Shown in pieces: positions 32,336 to 40,831 of a stretch of DNA of 64,000 bases. The notes below the pieces were generated by a model. That model was not told where the DNA came from and ran no database searches. It worked only from the letters and a program-made list of their open reading frames with translations. Origin of the DNA: Pseudalkalibacillus salsuginis (lineage in GTDB: Bacteria; Bacillota; Bacilli; Bacillales; Fictibacillaceae); contig NZ_JAKJHW010000004.1 in assembly GCF_021646685.1 (NCBI RefSeq), positions 62,001-126,000 on the forward strand. Reading direction: 5' to 3'. Within the stretch, counting starts at the first letter, position 1. Each line of letters starts with the position of its first letter. Both the position numbers and the translations under genes were made by a program.

Positions 32336-32992
32336 GTGAGAAAGATGGAGGGTGAGGAATTTGATCAGCTTGTCTCTTTCTTCGATGGAATGGCAAAAAC
32401 AAGCTGGTTAAGTTCAATCCATGAAAAATTGAAAATACAGTCAGGGAACTGGAAAGGTGCCCGAATATTGGATGTAGGATGTGGAACCGGACGCCTTTTA
32501 TTACGTGGAGTTGATGAAGCGGAACATGTGACAGGGATCGATTTATCTTCTGAAATGATAAAGGCCAGTCAGCAAAACTTTTTCCTGCATGACCGTGATG
32601 ACAAATCGACGTTTTTGGTAGCGGATGCCTGTGCACTGCCTTTTGAAGATGATCGATTTCAAGTCTCTCTTTCTACATGCGTCATGTTCCTTCTACCAGA
32701 ACCTGATAAAGGACTTAAAGAGCTGATCAGAGTAACGAGTCCTGAGGGCGCTGTTACGATGTTGAACCCTAGCAAAAAAATGAATCAGATGAACGCTTTC
32801 GAATATGGTAAAAAAAACGGCCTCACTGGATTTGAACAGACAACATTATTGAAGTGGTCCAACGTTTCGACTCGCAGACATAGGTATAGTACCGAAGAAA
32901 TGACAGATTTGCTAAAGGATTTGGGGGCCAAACAAGTAGTTCATCAAGAAGTTTTGGATGGACTTGCCATGATCACAACCGCAAAAATTTAA
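32336..32992 (+). CDS. Class I SAM-dependent methyltransferase, substrate unknown
   Basis: A 218-residue protein with a Methyltransf_11-type Rossmann fold: motif I ILDVGCGTGRLL (about 43-54), acidic VTGIDLSSEMIKAS (about 64-77), motif II VADACALPFEDDRFQVSLSTCV (about 100-121). The substrate cannot be read from sequence. A GTG start follows GGGGTGAGG; an ATG at 32345 is an alternative. It lies 19 bases after pyrE, so it is probably cotranscribed with the pyr operon, although it has no role in the pathway; in B. subtilis this position is occupied by other genes. Confidence 0.8.
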   Translation: MRKMEGEEFDQLVSFFDGMAKTSWLSSIHEKLKIQSGNWKGARILDVGCGTGRLLLRGVDEAEHVTGIDLSSEMIKASQQNFFLHDRDDKSTFLVADACALPFEDDRFQVSLSTCVMFLLPEPDKGLKELIRVTSPEGAVTMLNPSKKMNQMNAFEYGKKNGLTGFEQTTLLKWSNVSTRRHRYSTEEMTDLLKDLGAKQVVHQEVLDGLAMITTAKI

Positions 32993-33082
32993 ATTTACAA
33001 TTGTTTGAATTGAAGCGGTGACACCCTTATACGGACATTTTGATCCGGATTTTTGGCACCCGAGCTGTCTTATGAACAGAAT

Positions 33083-33115
33083 AAAAAAAAGAGGGCGGCC
33101 TTGTACATGCTGCCC
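33083..33115 (-). terminator. Intrinsic terminator of the 23-residue peptide gene (minus strand)
   Basis: Read on the minus strand, GGGCAGC ... GCCGCCC forms a stem with one mismatch, followed by TCTTTTTTTT. Confidence 0.7.
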
Positions 33116-33162
33116 ATTACCGTTTACTATTCGTCCAGAATGATGGCAATCGTGGATTGAGA

Positions 33163-33234
33163 CTAGAAGAGCCAGTTAACAAGAAAACTGATTACAACGA
33201 TAGCTCCAATGATCATTAGGATTGTACGTATCAT
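33163..33234 (-). CDS. Putative 23-residue single-pass membrane peptide
   Basis: A minus-strand frame of 24 codons including stop: MIRTILMIIGAIVVISFL then VNWLF. An excellent ribosome site, AAAGGGAG (33241-33248), stands six bases before the ATG, and an intrinsic terminator lies about 50 bases after the stop. The peptide is almost wholly hydrophobic with one basic residue near the N-terminus, as in small membrane peptides or toxin/regulator-type sORFs. A TATACAAT box lies upstream on the same strand near 33290-33297, but no clear -35 was found. No family was recognised; the function is unknown. Confidence 0.55.
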   Translation of the reverse strand: MIRTILMIIGAIVVISFLVNWLF

Positions 33235-33249
33235 AAATGACTCCCTTTC

Positions 33250-33811
33250 TGGTTTCGAATTTCACTAAAACTTTTACAGTTCATTAGCTTAATTGTATAA
33301 TTCACTACTCTTGATAAAATTAAACCTTTTGCATAAAGCTTTTAGAAACTCAGATATTTGTGGCTTACCTCCTTGCTCGTTTCTCTTCTGAGCTTACGGC
33401 TTACGAATTTCCCCTTGAAAAAATCCAACCTAAATATCCCAAAAGCCTTATGAAAAACCACGGAGAAAATGAAAACTCTCCATGGTTTTGAGTCTTTTTT
33501 GAAAACAAGCGAACCCATTTAAGTCTTTTTGACTAATAGCAATCTATCTTAGTTGTTCTGGAATTTTAGAGGACATCTATTCCTTCATTTGTGACAAAAT
33601 GATAAGATTTGGAAAAGTAGAGGATACCAAAACCGTTATTCAGGTTAAAGGCAGCTTTTTCTTAATAAATCTACCCTAAGGGTCCGAGGTGTCCTCTATT
33701 TCTGTAGTATATGGGGTTTTTAAAATAAATAAGGTTTCCTGTATCCGAAATACAGTCTTGGGACAGCATTAAAAAAAACAGAGTGATCTTCCAGTGCTTT
33801 CAAAATGGAAA
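33250..33811. other. Gene-free stretch between the small peptide gene and rqcH
   Basis: No convincing coding frame. It contains a terminator-like hairpin (AAAACCACGGAGA ... TCTCCATGGTTTT, 33454-33489, then T run 33495-33500). An 11-base near-perfect inverted pair, TAGAGGATACC (33618-33628) and GGTGTCCTCTA (33688-33698), is also present, with a third TAGAGGACATC copy near 33571. These may be remnants of a lost element. The bases 32993-33082 before the peptide terminator also show nothing recognisable. Confidence 0.5.
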
Positions 33812-35533
33812 TCAAGTACGGCCTTGTTGCAAATCATAGACTAAGTCTTCATCCGGCGTGACGTAAAGTGTTTTTTGGTTGTCGTAGGTGACAAAGCCTG
33901 GTTTCGAGCCGCTCGGTTTTTTTACATGTTTGATATAAGTGTAATCAACTGGGACAGAACCAGAGTGTTTAGCTTTACTGAAATAGGCAGCAATATTTGC
34001 CGCTTCCATCAGAGTCGTTTCATCCGGATTGTTGCTCCGTATGACGACATGGGAACCTGGAATATCTTTTGTATGGAGCCAGATATCGTTTGGGCTTGCA
34101 AATTTGTTGGTCAAGTAATCATTCTGTTTGTTGTTCTTACCGACCCAAATGTCGAGGTCTGATGAAGAACGGTAATGCTCGATCGCTGGCTTTTTGTTTT
34201 TCTTCTGTTTCTGCCTCGTCTTTTTCTTTAAATAATGGCCTTCTTCCAATTCTTCACGAATTTCCTCCACATCGCTTGCAGAAGCCGATTCCAGTTGTTG
34301 TAACAAGGACTCCAAATATTTGATTTCATCATTTGTCTCTGCAATTTGTTCGTGTATATATTGGATGGAATTTTTCAGCTTGTTATATCGCCTGAAGTAA
34401 TGCTGGGCATTTTCCGATGGCGACTTTTGATTGTCTAACGGAACCTTGACTGTCCCACCATCTTCATCATAATAATTCGGCAATTCTGCTTCCTTCATCC
34501 CCCTGCTGAGTTGATAGATATTCGCCGTGATCAGTTCTCCATATAACTTGAATGTTTCGGCTTTTTCAGAATTGGATAACGTTTCTTTCAGCTTCGGTAG
34601 TTTCTGTTGATTTTTCTTCAATTCATTTCGTAAGAACTTTTCTAGATCAGTAGCTTGTTGTTTAACACGGTCTCTTTCTGCTTTTCCGAAAAAGTAACGA
34701 TCCAACAAGCTGCTGACCGTTTCAAACCGAGTCTCTTCACCTTTAAGCTGGGTCAATTCGATGACAGAGAAATATTCCTTCTTGTCTGTGACAGTCATGA
34801 CCGGGTGATAGGTATGGTTTTTCACATCATTCATAACAGCGACGAAGGAAGAAGCCAAAGAGCTGCGATCCCCTAATTTCGCTCTTGAAATGATTTCGTT
34901 TGCTGCAAGCGGTGAAATTCCTTCAAATTTCTGTACGATCTGTCCTTCAAGCTTACCCGCGTTGAAATCGAGTTTACGTATGAGGGTATTCTCGTCTGCC
35001 TCTAATGGATTTGTTTTATGTTGTGCTGGCGGGAATACATATGGACTGCCTGGCAACAAGGTACGATGTCTATTTTGTGCTGGTGGGATATGCTTCACAC
35101 AGTCCAATATGATGTTGGAATCCGTATCCACTAATGAAATATTGCTATGTCTCCCCATGATTTCCACGATCAGCAGTTTATGTGTAATATCCCCGATTTC
35201 ATTTCTTGATGCAATATGGAAGGTGATGATTCTCTCAAGGCCAGTTTGTTCGATACGGTCTATGACACCGCCCTCCAGATGCTTACGGAGCAGCATGCAG
35301 AACATCGGAGGTACTTTCGGGTTTTCATATGGCTGTTCAGTCAAATGAATTCTTGGAAAACTGGCATTTGCTGAAATAAGTACGCGTTTTGATTTCCCTT
35401 TTGAACGTATGACAAAGATCAACTCTGTCGGGAACGGTTGATAGATTTTGGTGATTTTTCCTTGTGATAGCTGTTCGGTAAGTTCATGTGTAATAGCTCT
35501 GGTCATGATTCCGTCAAATGACATATTCTTCAC
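33812..35533 (-). CDS. rqcH: Ribosome quality control factor RqcH (NEMF/FbpA family, YloA)
   Basis: RqcH binds obstructed 50S subunits carrying peptidyl-tRNA and directs addition of C-terminal alanine tails that mark the nascent chain for proteolysis. The 573-residue product has the NFACT-N domain (MSFDGIMTRAITHELTEQL ...), helix-hairpin-helix and coiled-coil regions (about 290-430) and the C-terminal NFACT-R domain (DIWVGKNNKQNDYLTNKFA; DIWLHTKDIPGSHVVIRS). Older annotation calls this a fibronectin-binding protein. It is a single-gene unit opposite in direction to all neighbours. The partner-like protein YlmH is encoded at 13.5 kb. Confidence 0.94.
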   Translation of the reverse strand: MKNMSFDGIMTRAITHELTEQLSQGKITKIYQPFPTELIFVIRSKGKSKRVLISANASFPRIHLTEQPYENPKVPPMFCMLLRKHLEGGVIDRIEQTGLERIITFHIASRNEIGDITHKLLIVEIMGRHSNISLVDTDSNIILDCVKHIPPAQNRHRTLLPGSPYVFPPAQHKTNPLEADENTLIRKLDFNAGKLEGQIVQKFEGISPLAANEIISRAKLGDRSSLASSFVAVMNDVKNHTYHPVMTVTDKKEYFSVIELTQLKGEETRFETVSSLLDRYFFGKAERDRVKQQATDLEKFLRNELKKNQQKLPKLKETLSNSEKAETFKLYGELITANIYQLSRGMKEAELPNYYDEDGGTVKVPLDNQKSPSENAQHYFRRYNKLKNSIQYIHEQIAETNDEIKYLESLLQQLESASASDVEEIREELEEGHYLKKKTRQKQKKNKKPAIEHYRSSSDLDIWVGKNNKQNDYLTNKFASPNDIWLHTKDIPGSHVVIRSNNPDETTLMEAANIAAYFSKAKHSGSVPVDYTYIKHVKKPSGSKPGFVTYDNQKTLYVTPDEDLVYDLQQGRT

Positions 35534-35647
35534 CCCAATTTATTAAAAAAGAAAATCATTCTCTTGGAAGATCGTTTCGAACGGGATAGAACCCCCTGTA
35601 TGAGAACTATTCTTTTATCTCTAGAAGGACTTTCAAATTCCCGTTCC

Positions 35648-35656
35648 ATTATAGCA
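35648..35656 (-). promoter_or_regulatory. Extended -10 promoter of rqcH (minus strand)
   Basis: On the minus strand TGCTATAAT forms an extended -10. The -35 position (TTCAGG, 17 bases upstream) is weak, which is compatible with an extended -10. Transcription would begin about 105 bases before the rqcH start. Confidence 0.55.
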
Positions 35657-35717
35657 TTTTTTAGGACAATCCTGAATATAGATGGCTTGTATAAGAAGGT
35701 TTAAACGGGGTGGAAGA

Positions 35718-38444
35718 ATGAAATGGTATACGTTCTCAACTTCAGAAATTGAAAAAAAGCTTAAGACGAGCATTACAACAGGCTTGACCGAAAAAGAAGC
35801 TAAGAAACGGTTTGCGAAAGACGGCCCCAATGAACTGCAACAAGAAGAAAGAATGTCTGCCATCATCGTATTTTTAGCACAATTCAAGGATTTCATGGTG
35901 CTAGTATTGTTGATAGCGACCTTGATCTCTGGAATTCTTGGTGAGTATATGGACGCGATTGCCATCATGTTGATTGTGTTCGTAAATGGGATCTTAGGCT
36001 TTCTGCAAGAACGAAAAGCAGAACGTTCACTGCAAGCGTTGAAACAGCTTTCAAGCCCGAAAATCCAGGTTTTACGGAATAAGGAATGGATCACCATACC
36101 TTCTCGAGAAGCTGTAATCGGTGATATCATCCGATTTTCTGCTGGAGACAGAATCGGGGCTGATGTCAGGCTGATTGATACGAAATCTCTATCAGTGGAA
36201 GAGTCGGCACTGACTGGTGAATCAGTACCATCCCAAAAAAACGGTGCAACAAGTTTACAAGGTGACCATGAACCAGGGGATCAGGAGAACATGTGCTTTA
36301 TGGGTACACTCGTTTCCAATGGGAAAGGTACAGGAATTGTCATCGGTACTGGCATGAATACGGAAATGGGAAAGATCGCCCACCTTCTGAAAAGTGAAGA
36401 AGGATTGCAGACTCCACTGCAAAGGCGACTTGAACAGCTTGGGAAAGTTCTCATTCTAGTCGCCTTGCTGCTGACCGCCCTTGTTGTCGCTATCGGAGTC
36501 ATCCAGGGGCATGATTTGTATACGATGTTCCTTGCTGGTGTCTCATTAGCTGTTGCTGCGATTCCTGAAGGGCTCCCGGCTATCGTGACGATTGCGCTTG
36601 CATTAGGTGTCCAAAAAATGATCCGTCGGCGTGCGATCGTACGGAAGCTCCCTTCAGTAGAAACGCTAGGTTGTGCCACAGTCATCTGTTCTGATAAAAC
36701 CGGAACACTCACTCAAAATAAAATGACAGTGACAGATGTTTGGAGCAGCGGGAAGTCCTGGCAGATCACTGGGACCGGTTTTGAGTTGACAGGAGATTTT
36801 TTCAATGGGAACCAACCGATCGAGGTTGATAAGGCTCCAGCATTAAAACAACTTCTGACCTTCGGAGTTCTTTGTAACAATGCATCGATAAAGTTTGGCG
36901 ACAAAAAAGGGCGTAACGAATATCAGATCAACGGAGATCCTACCGAAATTGCTTTACTGATTGCTGGGGAAAAGGCTGGATTGAGTAAAGGGGCTTTACA
37001 AGGATCTTATCAGATCAGGGATGAGTTCCCGTTTGACTCTGAGAGGAAGATGATGAGCGTCCTCGTACGAACGTCAGATAATCAGGAATATGTCGTGACG
37101 AAAGGAGCTCCGGATGTCGTTTTATCCAGATGTGATAACATCTTATGGAATAACCGCCAGTCGTACTTGGATGATTCGAGGAAAAATGGCGTCCATCAAG
37201 CTGTTGAAAGAATGGGGAGCAGAGCACTTCGGACGATCGCTGTAGCCTATCGCCCTTTGAAAAAAGGAGAGAGGATCACTTCAACATTCGAAGCTGAATC
37301 CAACCTGACTTTTATCGGTCTGCAAGGGATGATCGACCCGCCAAGACCAGAAGCGACCGAATCAATCCGCGAATGTCAGCAGGCCGGCATCAAGACTGTC
37401 ATGATTACAGGGGATCATATCGTTACCGCCGAAGCAATTGCCCGTCAGCTCAATATGATCCCGGATAACGGAAAAGTGCTGGAAGGTAAGACATTAGCAT
37501 CTATGTCTGTTGAAGAGCTGGAGGATGTAGTGGATGATGTCTATGTTTTTGCAAGAGTCTCTCCGGAACATAAATTGAAAATCGTCAAGGCACTGCAAAA
37601 TAAAGGACATGTCGTGGCGATGACGGGGGACGGTGTGAATGATGCACCTGCAATCAAGGCGGCGAATATAGGGATCTCTATGGGAGAATCAGGAACGGAC
37701 GTCGCCAGAGAATCTTCCTCTCTCATCCTTTCTGATGATAATTTTGCAACGATAAGGGCAGCAATTGAAGAAGGTCGGAATATTTATGAGAATATCAGGA
37801 AGTTCATAAGGTATTTACTTGCATCTAACGTTGGAGAAATTTTGGTCATGTTATTCGCGATGCTGCTTGCTCTACCCCTCCCTCTCGTCCCGATTCAAAT
37901 TCTCTGGGTGAACCTTGTGACAGATGGGTTACCCGCAATGGCACTGGGGGTTGACAGTGCAGAAGAAAATGTCATGAAGCGGGCGCCAAGGTCAACGAAG
38001 GAAGGCATTTTCTCACGAGGGCTTGGGTGGAAAATCATCAGCCGTGGGTTCCTGATCGGGCTTGTGACGATCAGCGCCTTCTGTATCGCCTATGCTGAAA
38101 GCCCTGAGAATCTGGTAAGAGCTCAGACGATTGCATTTTCAACGCTTGTAATGGCGCAATTGATCCATGTCTTCGATTGCAGAAGTGAAAGGTCAGTATT
38201 TCACCGTAATCCGTTCGGCAACATTTATCTCGTGTGGGCGGTCATATCGTCTGTGGCGTTGCTGGCCATCGTCGTCTATTATGAACCGTTGCAACCCATC
38301 TTCCATACTACGAGTCTAAACGTTAGGGAATGTTTATTAGTGCTTGGAATGGCAGCACTGCCGACCTTTGCACTCGCCGGCTCACATCTATTCAAAAACA
38401 ATAAATATAAAGGACAGGCGATCAAGCATTCGTCATTCAAATAG
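35718..38444 (+). CDS. yloB: P-type Ca2+-transporting ATPase (YloB family)
   Basis: A 908-residue P2A-type ATPase for Ca2+ transport, SERCA-like. Visible are the actuator motif LTGESVP (about 170-176), the phosphorylation site CSDKTGTLTQNK (about Asp 326), the nucleotide-domain KGAPD, the hinge TGDGVNDAPAIK (about 635-646), IPEGLPA in M4 and about ten membrane segments. In Bacillus YloB is a sporulation-associated Ca2+ pump. The frame reaches back to 35682, but GGGGTGG before the ATG at 35718 (MKWYTFS) fits better. Confidence 0.92.
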   Translation: MKWYTFSTSEIEKKLKTSITTGLTEKEAKKRFAKDGPNELQQEERMSAIIVFLAQFKDFMVLVLLIATLISGILGEYMDAIAIMLIVFVNGILGFLQERKAERSLQALKQLSSPKIQVLRNKEWITIPSREAVIGDIIRFSAGDRIGADVRLIDTKSLSVEESALTGESVPSQKNGATSLQGDHEPGDQENMCFMGTLVSNGKGTGIVIGTGMNTEMGKIAHLLKSEEGLQTPLQRRLEQLGKVLILVALLLTALVVAIGVIQGHDLYTMFLAGVSLAVAAIPEGLPAIVTIALALGVQKMIRRRAIVRKLPSVETLGCATVICSDKTGTLTQNKMTVTDVWSSGKSWQITGTGFELTGDFFNGNQPIEVDKAPALKQLLTFGVLCNNASIKFGDKKGRNEYQINGDPTEIALLIAGEKAGLSKGALQGSYQIRDEFPFDSERKMMSVLVRTSDNQEYVVTKGAPDVVLSRCDNILWNNRQSYLDDSRKNGVHQAVERMGSRALRTIAVAYRPLKKGERITSTFEAESNLTFIGLQGMIDPPRPEATESIRECQQAGIKTVMITGDHIVTAEAIARQLNMIPDNGKVLEGKTLASMSVEELEDVVDDVYVFARVSPEHKLKIVKALQNKGHVVAMTGDGVNDAPAIKAANIGISMGESGTDVARESSSLILSDDNFATIRAAIEEGRNIYENIRKFIRYLLASNVGEILVMLFAMLLALPLPLVPIQILWVNLVTDGLPAMALGVDSAEENVMKRAPRSTKEGIFSRGLGWKIISRGFLIGLVTISAFCIAYAESPENLVRAQTIAFSTLVMAQLIHVFDCRSERSVFHRNPFGNIYLVWAVISSVALLAIVVYYEPLQPIFHTTSLNVRECLLVLGMAALPTFALAGSHLFKNNKYKGQAIKHSSFK

Positions 38445-38539
38445 AAAATGAGAAGGTGCGGCCGATGAAAGGAAGGTCGCTCTTTTCTATTACAGCTGAA
38501 GTGTTTGGAGTGATAAAAAACGTTAAATCTTTCATATTC

Positions 38540-38568
38540 TTGTTGACTGTTGTAAAATTGTATAGAAT
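38540..38568 (+). promoter_or_regulatory. Possible sigma-A promoter of yicC
   Basis: TTGTTG at 38540-38545 and TAGAAT at 38563-38568, spaced 17. Confidence 0.5.
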
Positions 38569-38588
38569 AGTACAATGGATGTGATAAT

Positions 38589-39470
38589 GTGATTAATAGT
38601 ATGACCGGTTTTGGTAGAGCATGCATTGAGCATGAACAATATACGATCACGGCAGAAATTAAATCCGTAAACCACCGTTTTACAGAAGTCTATATACGAA
38701 TGCCCAGACAGCTGACGATCATCGAGGACAAAATCAAGCGTTGTGTGACAACATACATAAAACGGGGCAAGGTCGATGTATGGATCAGTATAGACGGTGA
38801 AACGGGTGTAGAAAAGGAATTGTCTATCGATTGGTCTTTGTTGGATCAATATGTTTCTGCTCATGAGACTTTGAATGAACGCTACCAAGTACAAGAACCG
38901 ATCCGATATCACCAGCTTCTCGCATTTTCAGATATCGTCTCCATTCATGAAAAAGAGAACGTGACCGACGAGTTTGCAAATAAAGTTCTCGATGCTGTTG
39001 AAGAGGCGGCATCCCGATTGAGTGAAATGAGAGCTGAAGAAGGGAAACATCTCAATAAGGATTTCAACCATCGCTTAGATGTGATCGATACGATCATCCA
39101 AGAAATAGAGTCCTTTGCCCCTGAAGTTCAGGAAGCTTATAAGGACCGTCTATACAAAAGGATCAAAAGCCTTCATGATGGTGCGTTCGAATTGGATGAA
39201 GACCGGATCATCACAGAAGTTGCAATCTTTGCAGATAAATGCAGTATTGATGAAGAATTGATCCGGCTGAAAAGTCATCTAAGCCAATTCAGGGACATAC
39301 TGAATGAAAGTGGATCAGTAGGGAGGAAACTGGATTTCCTCGTCCAAGAAATGAATCGTGAAAGCAACACGATTGGTTCAAAAGGAAATGATTATTCAAT
39401 CAGTAAAAATGTTGTACAATTGAAAAGTGAAATAGAGAAACTTAAAGAACAGGTACAAAATGTTGAATAA
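38589..39470 (+). CDS. yicC: YicC/YloC family endoribonuclease
   Basis: A 293-residue YicC-family protein, a family with endoribonuclease activity. The N-terminal INSMTGFGRA motif and the C-terminal DUF1732 stretch (RKLDFLVQEMNRESNTIGSKGND, about 252-274) are diagnostic. The start is a GTG that gives MINSMTGFG; the ribosome site is weak. It heads the remA-gmk-rpoZ run, as in Bacillus. Confidence 0.9.
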   Translation: MINSMTGFGRACIEHEQYTITAEIKSVNHRFTEVYIRMPRQLTIIEDKIKRCVTTYIKRGKVDVWISIDGETGVEKELSIDWSLLDQYVSAHETLNERYQVQEPIRYHQLLAFSDIVSIHEKENVTDEFANKVLDAVEEAASRLSEMRAEEGKHLNKDFNHRLDVIDTIIQEIESFAPEVQEAYKDRLYKRIKSLHDGAFELDEDRIITEVAIFADKCSIDEELIRLKSHLSQFRDILNESGSVGRKLDFLVQEMNRESNTIGSKGNDYSISKNVVQLKSEIEKLKEQVQNVE

Positions 39471-39540
39471 GGCATGAACAAAGGGTTGTACGTCAAGAAA
39501 CTTGGATACGCTAGATATAGATAGCCAGGAGGGGTAACCT

Positions 39541-39801
39541 ATGAACATAAAACTGATCAACATCGGATTTGGAAATATTGTTTCGGCAAATCGGATCATT
39601 TCAATCGTGAGTCCTGAATCAGCTCCAATCAAGCGGATCATTACAGATTCAAGGACTCAGCACAAATTGATAGATGCGACGTATGGCAGAAGAACCCGTG
39701 CGGTGATCATTACAGACAGTGATCATGTCATCCTTTCTGCTGTCCAACCTGAAACGGTAGCCCAAAGATTACTAAACAAAGAGGATTTGACTGAAGAATA
39801 G
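39541..39801 (+). CDS. remA: Extracellular matrix regulatory protein RemA (YlzA)
   Basis: An 86-residue DNA-binding protein of the DUF370 family. In B. subtilis RemA forms rings and activates biofilm-matrix genes and some osmoprotection genes. The N-terminus [20 protein letters not shown] and the core [20 protein letters not shown] are characteristic. An AGGAGGGG ribosome site precedes it. Confidence 0.94.
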   Translation: MNIKLINIGFGNIVSANRIISIVSPESAPIKRIITDSRTQHKLIDATYGRRTRAVIITDSDHVILSAVQPETVAQRLLNKEDLTEE

Positions 39802-39827
39802 AGATTGACTGAGGTGTAAAGTTGAAG

Positions 39828-40442
39828 ATGAAGAATGAGAGAGGAATTTTGTTCGTATTATCTGGTCCTTCGGGGGTTGGTAAAGGCACGGTAAATCGAG
39901 CATTGCGTCAACAGTGGAATGGTTTGGAATTTTCGATTTCAGTTACGACTCGCAAACCTCGAGAAGGTGAGCAGGATGGGGTCGATTACTTTTTTAAATC
40001 ACGAAAAGAATTTGAAAAGATGATTGAACAGAATGAATTGCTTGAATGGGCAGAATATGTTGGAAACTACTATGGAACCCCGTTGCAATATGTGGAACAG
40101 ACGTTGGCTTCTGGTAAGGATGTACTTCTTGAAATCGAAGTTCAAGGCGCTCTGCAGGTAAGAAACCTGGTACCTGAAGGTGTTTTCATCTTCCTCGTCC
40201 CACCTAGCCTGGCAGAGCTTCGAAATCGGATTGTTGGCCGCGGGACTGAAACAGAAGAGCTGATCAACAATCGGATGATCGTGGCAAAAGAAGAACTTGA
40301 AATGATGGATCATTATGATTATGTAGTGGAAAATGATGAAATACAAGCAGCCTGTGATCGTATCAAAGCGATTGCGATTGCTGAACATTGCAAGAAAGAT
40401 AGAATCAAAAAACAATACTTAAGATTACTGGAGGTTGATTAA
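39828..40442 (+). CDS. gmk: Guanylate kinase
   Basis: Phosphorylates GMP to GDP. The 204-residue protein has the P-loop [12 protein letters not shown] (about 10-21), the GMP-binding [15 protein letters not shown] and [13 protein letters not shown], and the lid/adenine region. A TTG at 39822 lies four bases from GAGGTG (39812-39817); the ATG at 39828 is preferred. rpoZ starts directly at its stop. Confidence 0.95.
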   Translation: MKNERGILFVLSGPSGVGKGTVNRALRQQWNGLEFSISVTTRKPREGEQDGVDYFFKSRKEFEKMIEQNELLEWAEYVGNYYGTPLQYVEQTLASGKDVLLEIEVQGALQVRNLVPEGVFIFLVPPSLAELRNRIVGRGTETEELINNRMIVAKEELEMMDHYDYVVENDEIQAACDRIKAIAIAEHCKKDRIKKQYLRLLEVD

Positions 40443-40649
40443 ATGCTTTATCCTTCAATTGATTCATTGATGGAGAAATTAGATTCAAAATACACACTCG
40501 TTACAGTGTCATCTAAACGAGCGAGAATGATTCAGCAATCATCAAAGCCGTTGGTAGATGATCCTAAATCAAGTAAATTCGTTGGTATAGCTCTTGAGGA
40601 AATTCTCGAAGGAAAGCTAACCTATGACCTTAACAAGCTAAAAGATTAG
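40443..40649 (+). CDS. rpoZ: RNA polymerase omega subunit
   Basis: A 68-residue omega subunit beginning [20 protein letters not shown], with the family's SKRARMIQ segment and [13 protein letters not shown]. It supports beta' folding and RNA polymerase assembly. It starts at the base after the gmk stop; GGAGGTTG at the end of gmk is the ribosome site. Confidence 0.96.
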   Translation: MLYPSIDSLMEKLDSKYTLVTVSSKRARMIQQSSKPLVDDPKSSKFVGIALEEILEGKLTYDLNKLKD

Positions 40650-40717
40650 AGGGTTGGACCCGTTAAGTGTCTGACGTACTTCAATGAACAACATCTTGTT
40701 ACAATTTGTTGCATGGG

Positions 40718-40756
40718 AGGCGCCTGGCACTTTTCTTATGGGGCAGCCTTTTTTTA
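40718..40756 (+). terminator. Intrinsic terminator after rpoZ
   Basis: AGGCGCC pairs with GGCAGCCT (one bulged A), followed by a run of seven T. The T run is also the left edge of a repeat-family fragment. Confidence 0.7.
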
Positions 40757-40780
40757 AAGGATAAGAAAGTATAAAAATAT
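40749..40780 (+). repeat. Left-end fragment of the terminator-linked dispersed repeat
   Basis: TTTTTTAAAGGATAAGAAAG plus TATAAAAAT follows the rpoZ terminator. It matches the left ends of the copies after spoVM and ectC; the remainder of the element is missing. Confidence 0.5.
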
Positions 40781-40831
40781 ATTCACTATAACAATATTAT
40801 GTCTACAAAAATGAGCTAGGGGATGGTTTTA

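Noticed and set aside
32133-32636. 167-codon minus-strand frame spanning the pyrE-methyltransferase junction
   Set aside because: It overlaps two well-supported plus-strand genes and shows no domain or ribosome site.
35682-35717. Upstream extension of the Ca2+ ATPase (MACIRRFKRGG...)
   Set aside because: The added residues are not typical of P2A ATPases and the GGGGTGG ribosome site fits the ATG at 35718.
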